Positions 60,015 through 64,000 of a stretch of DNA of 64,000 nucleotides are shown here, in pieces. A program made the position numbers and the translations under genes. The number at the start of each line of letters is the position of its first letter. Position 1 is the stretch's first letter. The stretch is from NCBI RefSeq assembly GCF_015752315.1, contig NZ_JADOVJ010000001.1:2534501-2598500 (forward strand), read 5' to 3'. A model generated the notes under the pieces. That model did no database searches, had not been told where the DNA came from, and saw only the letters and a list, made by a program, of their open reading frames with translations. The stretch comes from Nocardioides luteus (lineage in GTDB: Bacteria > Actinomycetota > Actinomycetes > Propionibacteriales > Nocardioidaceae).

Positions 60015-60529
60015 GAAGTGACCCCCTTCTCTTGCAGGGCGAGACGCAGGGCTCGCAGACCGTAGTGCAACCGAGACTTCACGGTGCCGGGCGGGATGTC
60101 GAGCTCGCGGGCGAGCTCGGCGACCGACCGGCCGCCGTAGTAGGCGCCGACCACCACCGCACGATGCTCGGCGGACAGAGCCAGCAGCGCATCGGCGACG
60201 ACCCAGGAGTCGAGCACAGCCTGGGTGTGGTCGGCCCGGCTCTGGTCGACGCACCACTGGTCGGGCAGAGTCTCCGCGGCGTACTCCCGCTTGCGGCGAG
60301 CGCTGCGCAGGTCGTCGATGACGAGATTGCGAGCGGTGGTGAACAGCCAGGCACGTACGCCCTCGTCGGGCCGCTGCAGCACCTCCGGGTTGCGCCAGGC
60401 CCGCAGCAGCGTCTCCTGCACCACGTCGCGGGCCTCCTCGGCGTCCCCGGTGCGGCGTACGACGTAGCGGTAGAGCGCCTCGGAGTGGGCGTCGTGCACC
60501 GCTACGAGCAGCTCGTCCTCCGCGCCCAT
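60011..60529 (-). CDS. ECF-family RNA polymerase sigma factor
   Basis: 172 aa from ATG 60529, preceded by AGGAGGTGAC. Region 2: ALYRYVVRRTGDAEEARDVVQETLLRAWRNPE and RAWLFTTARNLVIDDLRSARRK. Region 4: ALSAEHRAVVVGAYYGGRSVAELARELDIPPGTVKSRLHYGLRALR. Similar to the SigK/SigL group, whose anti-sigma factors carry a single membrane helix. Coupled to the anti-sigma gene by ATGA; 32 nt after the yceI stop. Confidence 0.92.
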   Translation of the reverse strand: MGAEDELLVAVHDAHSEALYRYVVRRTGDAEEARDVVQETLLRAWRNPEVLQRPDEGVRAWLFTTARNLVIDDLRSARRKREYAAETLPDQWCVDQSRADHTQAVLDSWVVADALLALSAEHRAVVVGAYYGGRSVAELARELDIPPGTVKSRLHYGLRALRLALQEKGVTS

Positions 60530-60561
60530 GTCACCTCCTCGCACACCCCAAGCGTCCCAGA

Positions 60562-61233
60562 TCAGCCCTTGGCCAGCTCGAGGGAGAACTCGACGGTGCC
60601 GGTGTCCTCCACCTTCACGAAGCCCAGGTTCGGCGCCTCGACGCCGAAGTCGGCGAAGGTGATCGGCACGCTGCCGACGACCTGGAGGGCGCTGGTGCCG
60701 TCGCCGCCGACCTCGGCGTCGACCGTCACCGACTTCGTCTCCCCGTGCACGGTGAGGTCGCCGACCAGCTGGACCTCGGTCGCGCCCGGCTCGAGAGCGG
60801 CGGGCTCGGTGAGCTCGAAGGTGGCGGTCGGGAACTTCTCGGCCTCGATCGCGTTGTCGCGGAAGTAGCCGTCCCGGTTGCCGGAGTCGGTGGCGATCGT
60901 GGCCACCTCCACCTCGATGCTCGCCTCGGTGACCTGGCCTCCGTCGATGGTGACCTCGCCGGTCACGTCCTCGGTACGGCCGGTGACGGTGACGTCCTCA
61001 CCCTGCAGCACCTCGTCGAGGCGGTAGCCGGCGTAGGAGCCGTCGGAGACCGTCCAGGTCCCGGCGCTGTCGGCCGTGTCCGCGGGCGCCGCCGAGCTGC
61101 TGAGGCTGGGCTTGTCCGCGGCCGCCTCCTCGGCGCGGTCCGCGTACCAACCGGGTCCGAAGATCGCCGCGGCCCCTCCGACCACGACCACTGCCGCACC
61201 GACCCCGACTACTGCTTTCGTACGTGTCCGCAC
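60562..61233 (-). CDS. YceI-family protein, membrane-anchored
   Basis: 223 aa from GTG 61233 with AGAGG 8 nt upstream. N-terminal membrane helix (KAVVGVGAAVVVVGGAAAIFGPGWY) then the YceI lipocalin-like barrel: GTWTVSDGSYAGYRLDEVLQGE, VTGRTEDVTGEVTIDG, FPTATFELTEPA, LVGDLTVHGETKSVTVDAEVGG and ITFADFGVEAPNLGFVKVEDTGTVEFSLEL. YceI proteins bind isoprenoid-like lipids in the periplasm. First gene of the operon with the ECF sigma and anti-sigma genes, suggesting an envelope or lipid stress regulon. Confidence 0.87.
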   Translation of the reverse strand: MRTRTKAVVGVGAAVVVVGGAAAIFGPGWYADRAEEAAADKPSLSSSAAPADTADSAGTWTVSDGSYAGYRLDEVLQGEDVTVTGRTEDVTGEVTIDGGQVTEASIEVEVATIATDSGNRDGYFRDNAIEAEKFPTATFELTEPAALEPGATEVQLVGDLTVHGETKSVTVDAEVGGDGTSALQVVGSVPITFADFGVEAPNLGFVKVEDTGTVEFSLELAKG

Positions 61234-61374
61234 GCCGTTTCCTCTCGCCTCGAGGCCGACCCGATGCCGGCCTTCACCCTCACTACGGAGTGCTGCGGCG
61301 AACGGTTCAAACGAGCCCGCGTGACGGGTGACACAATCGGTCGCGGCCCCCGATCGACCCCAAGGAGACTCCCC

Positions 61375-62556
61375 ATGCCCCAGACCCCGCTCGAGCTCTT
61401 CGGCACCGAGGCCCTCATCGGCGAGGAGGACCGTGCGATCCGCGACACGGTGAGATCCTTCGCGGAGAAGGAGATCAAGCCGCACCTCGCCGACTGGTTC
61501 GAGGCGGGCTCGGTGCCGGTCAAGGAGCTGGCCCCGGAGCTCGGCAAGCTCGGCGTCCTCGGCATGCACCTGGAGGGCTACGGCTGCGCGGGCACCAGCG
61601 CCACGGCGTACGGCCTGGCCTGCCTGGAGCTCGAGGCCGCCGATTCCGGGATCCGCTCGCTGGTCTCGGTGCAGGGGTCGCTGGCGATGTTCGCGATCTG
61701 GAAGTGGGGGAGCGAGGAGCAGAAGCAGGAGTGGCTGCCGCGGATGGCGGCCGGCGAAGCGATCGGCTGCTTCGGGCTCACCGAGCCGGACTTCGGCTCG
61801 AACCCGGCCGGGATGCGCACGCGTGCTCGGAAAGACGGTGACGACTGGGTGCTTACCGGCACCAAGATGTGGATCACCAACGCCCCGGTCGCCGACGTCG
61901 CGGTCGTCTGGGCCCAGACCGACGAGGGCGAGAACGGCAAGGGCATCCGCGGCTTCGTGGTCCCCACCGACACCCCGGGCTTCTCCGCCCCCGTGATCAA
62001 GCAGAAGCTCTCCCTGCGCGCCTCGGTCACCGGCGAGATCGTCCTGGACTCGGTCCGTCTTCCTGCTTCCGCCGCGTTCCCCGAGGTCAGGGGCTTGAAG
62101 GGCCCGCTGTCCTGCCTCAACGAGGCCCGCTTCGGCATCGTCTTCGGCGCCGTCGGCGCGGCCCGCGACTGCCTCGAGTCGGCCATCGCGTACGCCGCCT
62201 CCCGCGAGATCTACGACAAGCCGCTGTCCGGCTACCAGATCACCCAGACCAAGCTCGCCGACATGACCCTCGAGCTCGGCAAGTCGATGCTCCTGGCGCT
62301 GCACCTGGGACGGCTGAAGGACGAGGGCACTCTCCGCTCCGAGCAGATCTCGCTGGGCAAGCTCAACAACGTTCGCGAGGCCATCGCCATCGCCCGCGAG
62401 TGCCGCACCATCCTCGCCGCCGCCGGCGTCACCCTCGAATACCCGATCCTGCGCCACGCCAACAACCTCGAGTCGGTCCTGACGTACGAGGGCACGAGCG
62501 AGGTCCACCAGCTCATCATCGGCCAGGCGCTGACGGGGGAGTCCGCCTTCCGCTGA
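61375..62556 (+). CDS. Acyl-CoA dehydrogenase, glutaryl-CoA-dehydrogenase-like
   Basis: 393 aa full-length ACAD: EEDRAIRDTVRSFAEKEIKPHLADWFE, GIRSLVSVQGSLAMFAIWKWGSEEQKQEWLP, GCFGLTEPDFGSNPAGM, TGTKMWITNAPVADVAVVWAQT, YDKPLSGYQITQTKLADM and TYEGTSEVHQLIIGQALTG with the catalytic-base glutamate. The MSVQ/VSVQGSL and WITNAPVADV patterns place it with glutaryl-CoA dehydrogenases (lysine/aromatic degradation). AAGGAG before ATG 61375. Single gene; no KstR-type box. Confidence 0.85.
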   Translation: MPQTPLELFGTEALIGEEDRAIRDTVRSFAEKEIKPHLADWFEAGSVPVKELAPELGKLGVLGMHLEGYGCAGTSATAYGLACLELEAADSGIRSLVSVQGSLAMFAIWKWGSEEQKQEWLPRMAAGEAIGCFGLTEPDFGSNPAGMRTRARKDGDDWVLTGTKMWITNAPVADVAVVWAQTDEGENGKGIRGFVVPTDTPGFSAPVIKQKLSLRASVTGEIVLDSVRLPASAAFPEVRGLKGPLSCLNEARFGIVFGAVGAARDCLESAIAYAASREIYDKPLSGYQITQTKLADMTLELGKSMLLALHLGRLKDEGTLRSEQISLGKLNNVREAIAIARECRTILAAAGVTLEYPILRHANNLESVLTYEGTSEVHQLIIGQALTGESAFR

Positions 62557-62573
62557 CCGGGTCTGGCCCGCGG

Positions 62574-63020
62574 TCAGGCGAGGGCGGCGACCAGCAGCGT
62601 GAAGGCGGCAATGATCACGGCGACGCGCAGGTAGTGCCAGCGCTCCCAGCGGCTCAGCTGCGCCCTCCAGTCCTCGGGCCGGTTCTCGGGGGTCCAGGAC
62701 TTGTTCCGGTTGTTGATCGGAACGAGCAGCAGGACCGACATGACGACGCTGAGGATCAGAAGCCCGCCAGCAGTGATGACGAGGGCAGTGCCGTCGTGCT
62801 GCCACCCGGCGACGGCCCAGATGCTCACCAGCACGAGCGAGCCGATGTACCAGACCGGCATGACGGCGCCGAGCATCCGCCCGCCGTGAGCGTGGCCGAG
62901 CTGGCTGCTGTCCTCGGGGAGTGCGTTGAGGATCCGGCTCATGACGAAGGCGACCGAGAACTCGACCCCCACCATGACGCCGACGACCACGGTGGTGACG
63001 ACCTCGAGTGTGCTGAACAT
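62574..63020 (-). CDS. DUF1772-family membrane protein
   Basis: 148 aa from ATG 63020. Four hydrophobic helices (VVTTVVVGVMVGVEFSVAFVM; VMPVWYIGSLVLVSIWAVAGW; ALVITAGGLLILSVVMSVLLLVPINNR; LRVAVIIAAFTLLVAALA) with a conserved-looking NRNKSWTPENRPEDWRAQLSRWERWHYLR loop, the DUF1772/anthrone-oxygenase-like pattern. Divergent from a TetR gene across three operator copies, so it is presumably that regulator's target. Confidence 0.8.
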   Translation of the reverse strand: MFSTLEVVTTVVVGVMVGVEFSVAFVMSRILNALPEDSSQLGHAHGGRMLGAVMPVWYIGSLVLVSIWAVAGWQHDGTALVITAGGLLILSVVMSVLLLVPINNRNKSWTPENRPEDWRAQLSRWERWHYLRVAVIIAAFTLLVAALA

Positions 63021-63036
63021 GATGCTCCTCCAAAAA

Positions 63037-63100
63037 CTAGCACTGCTAGAACGAAGTGCAACGCTAGCAGTGCTGCCGCTCGGATGTCTAGCAGTGCTAG
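63037..63100. promoter_or_regulatory. Three TetR-type operator copies
   Basis: 13-bp palindromes CTAGCA-N-TGCTAG at 63037-63049 and 63088-63100 (perfect) and at 63064-63076 (the last two bases differ). Centres are 27 and 24 bp apart, filling the divergent promoter region between the DUF1772 and TetR genes. Confidence 0.85.
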
Positions 63101-63110
63101 GATTCGGGTC

Positions 63111-63689
63111 ATGTCGGTACAGGAGCGCAAGCAGCGCGAGCGAGCAGACCGTGAGCGCCTGATCGTGGCGACGGCCCGTGAGCTCGCCGAGCAGCAGGGC
63201 TGGGACGCGGTGACCACGCGCCGGCTCGCCGAGCGCATCGAATACAGCCAGCCCGTCCTCTACAGCCACTTCCGCGGCAAGCGCGAGATCATCGGTGCGG
63301 TGGCGCTCGAGGGTGCCTCCGAGATGGCCGTCGCGATGCGGGCTGCCACCGCGGCCGCCGCCACTCCACGCGAACGGGTCGCCGTGTTGGCACGTGCCTA
63401 TCTCGACTTCGCCGACCGCAACCCCGCGGTCTACGACGCCCTGTTCCAGCTCGACGGCGGCCTGGCGTACGCACAGGAGGACACCCCGGAGCAGCTGAAG
63501 GACGCCTTTGCCGCGCTGATGGAGACCCTGAGCGAGGTCGCCGGCGAGGGCGTCGGGCCGGAGCTGTTCACCGAGGTGTTCTGGGCGTCCCTGCACGGGA
63601 TCGCGACCCTGACCCGGTCGAGGCGGTTGCTGCCCGAGGACGCCGAGCAGAGGCTGGAGCTGCTCGTCGACCGCCTCGCCGTGCTCTGA
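63111..63689 (+). CDS. TetR-family transcriptional regulator
   Basis: 192 aa. N-terminal HTH: RERLIVATARELAEQQGWDAVTTRRLAERIEYSQPVLYSHFRGKREIIGAVALEG; the rest is a helical ligand-binding domain (ERVAVLARAYLDFADRNPAVYDALFQ; FWASLHGIATLTRSRRLL). ATG 63111 lies 10 bp from the third operator copy. Probably autoregulated and represses the divergent DUF1772 gene; ligand unknown. Confidence 0.9.
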   Translation: MSVQERKQRERADRERLIVATARELAEQQGWDAVTTRRLAERIEYSQPVLYSHFRGKREIIGAVALEGASEMAVAMRAATAAAATPRERVAVLARAYLDFADRNPAVYDALFQLDGGLAYAQEDTPEQLKDAFAALMETLSEVAGEGVGPELFTEVFWASLHGIATLTRSRRLLPEDAEQRLELLVDRLAVL

Positions 63690-63701
63690 GGCGCGAACCG
63701 G

Positions 63702-64000
63702 TCAGTCGCGCGGCACCAGGAAGGATGCCCGCCAGATCTTGCGGTCCTTCTCCGAGACCATCCCGTGCTCGGTGAGGTAGGGCATCATCTTCTCGCCCAT
63801 CCAGGCCAGCGTGGCGCGGTAGTGCTCGTTGCCGAGCGCCTCGCGCCGGGCTGCCATCGGATCGAGGCCGACGGCGGCGTAGCAGTCCGGGTGGACCAGC
63901 GAGCGGGCCATCACGTAGGCCGCGCGGGCGGTGAGGTTCTGGTGCAGCCGGAGCTGCGTACGGCTGATCTTCTGCGTCATCGCCGCGGCGAGCTCCTCGC
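63702..64000 (-). CDS. Hypothetical protein, 3' part only
   Basis: Frame open to the right window edge; about 99 C-terminal residues visible, ending IWRASFLVPRD. Helical, with HQNLTARAAYVMARSLVHPDCYAAVGLDP and NEHYRATLAWMGEKMMPYLTEHGMV. The histidines and acidic residues could belong to a diiron oxygenase of the AurF type, but this is a weak impression. The ATG at 63980 is probably internal since codons continue upstream of it. Converges on the TetR gene with a 12-nt gap. Confidence 0.6.
   Translation of the reverse strand, partial: EELAAAMTQKISRTQLRLHQNLTARAAYVMARSLVHPDCYAAVGLDPMAARREALGNEHYRATLAWMGEKMMPYLTEHGMVSEKDRKIWRASFLVPRD

Overview
The window is high-GC actinobacterial DNA. GTG starts, ATGA/GTGA start-stop overlaps and leaderless promoters are frequent. 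The gene content and gene style fit a Nocardioides-like soil actinomycete (inference: no rRNA or other marker gene is present). Its main theme is aerobic sterol/steroid catabolism of the kind controlled by KstR in mycobacteria and rhodococci. Seven copies of the KstR-type operator T-N2-AAC-N2-GTT-N2-A (one ends in T) precede gene sets, although no kstR gene lies inside the window.

Layout. 0-15 kb: tail of an acyl-CoA-dehydrogenase-like gene and an MpaB-type oxygenase; then ltp3-ltp4-DUF35 (side-chain aldolase set) divergent from an F420-type LLM oxidoreductase, followed by an SDR, an old-yellow-enzyme protein and a thioesterase; an acyl-CoA ligase; echA19 divergent from fadD19, followed by a nitronate-monooxygenase-like gene. 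15-20 kb: accessory genes (alpha/beta hydrolase, VOC protein with its MarR regulator, DUF222-HNH nuclease, membrane proteins) and an unusual A/C-rich intergenic stretch. 20-25.3 kb: fadE26-fadE27 divergent from kshA - small ORF - kshB, the 3-ketosteroid 9-alpha-hydroxylase set. 25-32 kb: a solitary pcaD-like hydrolase, a methyltransferase, an SDR with HxlR regulator, a SnoaL-like protein, and a deazaflavin-dependent reductase divergent from a second LLM protein plus an unrecognised protein. 32-34.4 kb: a protein kinase fused to a KAP-family P-loop NTPase. 34.5-36.4 kb: an SDR-sulfotransferase pair syntenic with Rv3530c-Rv3529c.

36.5-49.7 kb is a cell-envelope and housekeeping stretch: three paralogous GT-C-like membrane glycosyltransferases interleaved with uvrB, an MGT-family glycosyltransferase, an MFS transporter and a Tat-exported phospholipase C. 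49.7-53.5 kb holds a GT4 glycosyltransferase-methyltransferase-alpha/alpha-barrel operon that also carries a KstR-type operator. 53.6-64 kb holds a 2H phosphoesterase, a J-domain membrane protein, tRNA-Gly(GCC), a zinc-finger coiled-coil protein divergent from a tyrosine recombinase with a dif-like site in its promoter, a GMC oxidoreductase, a yceI-ECF sigma-anti-sigma operon, a glutaryl-CoA-dehydrogenase-like gene, and a DUF1772/TetR pair with three operators.

How it works together (inference): FadD19, FadE26/27, EchA19 and Ltp3/Ltp4/DUF35 would activate and shorten sterol side chains. KshAB opens the ring system. The LLM, SDR and OYE proteins are probable accessory redox enzymes. The most unusual items are the recombinase/dif-like module at 55.4-57.6 kb and the kinase-KAP fusion at 32.0-34.4 kb.
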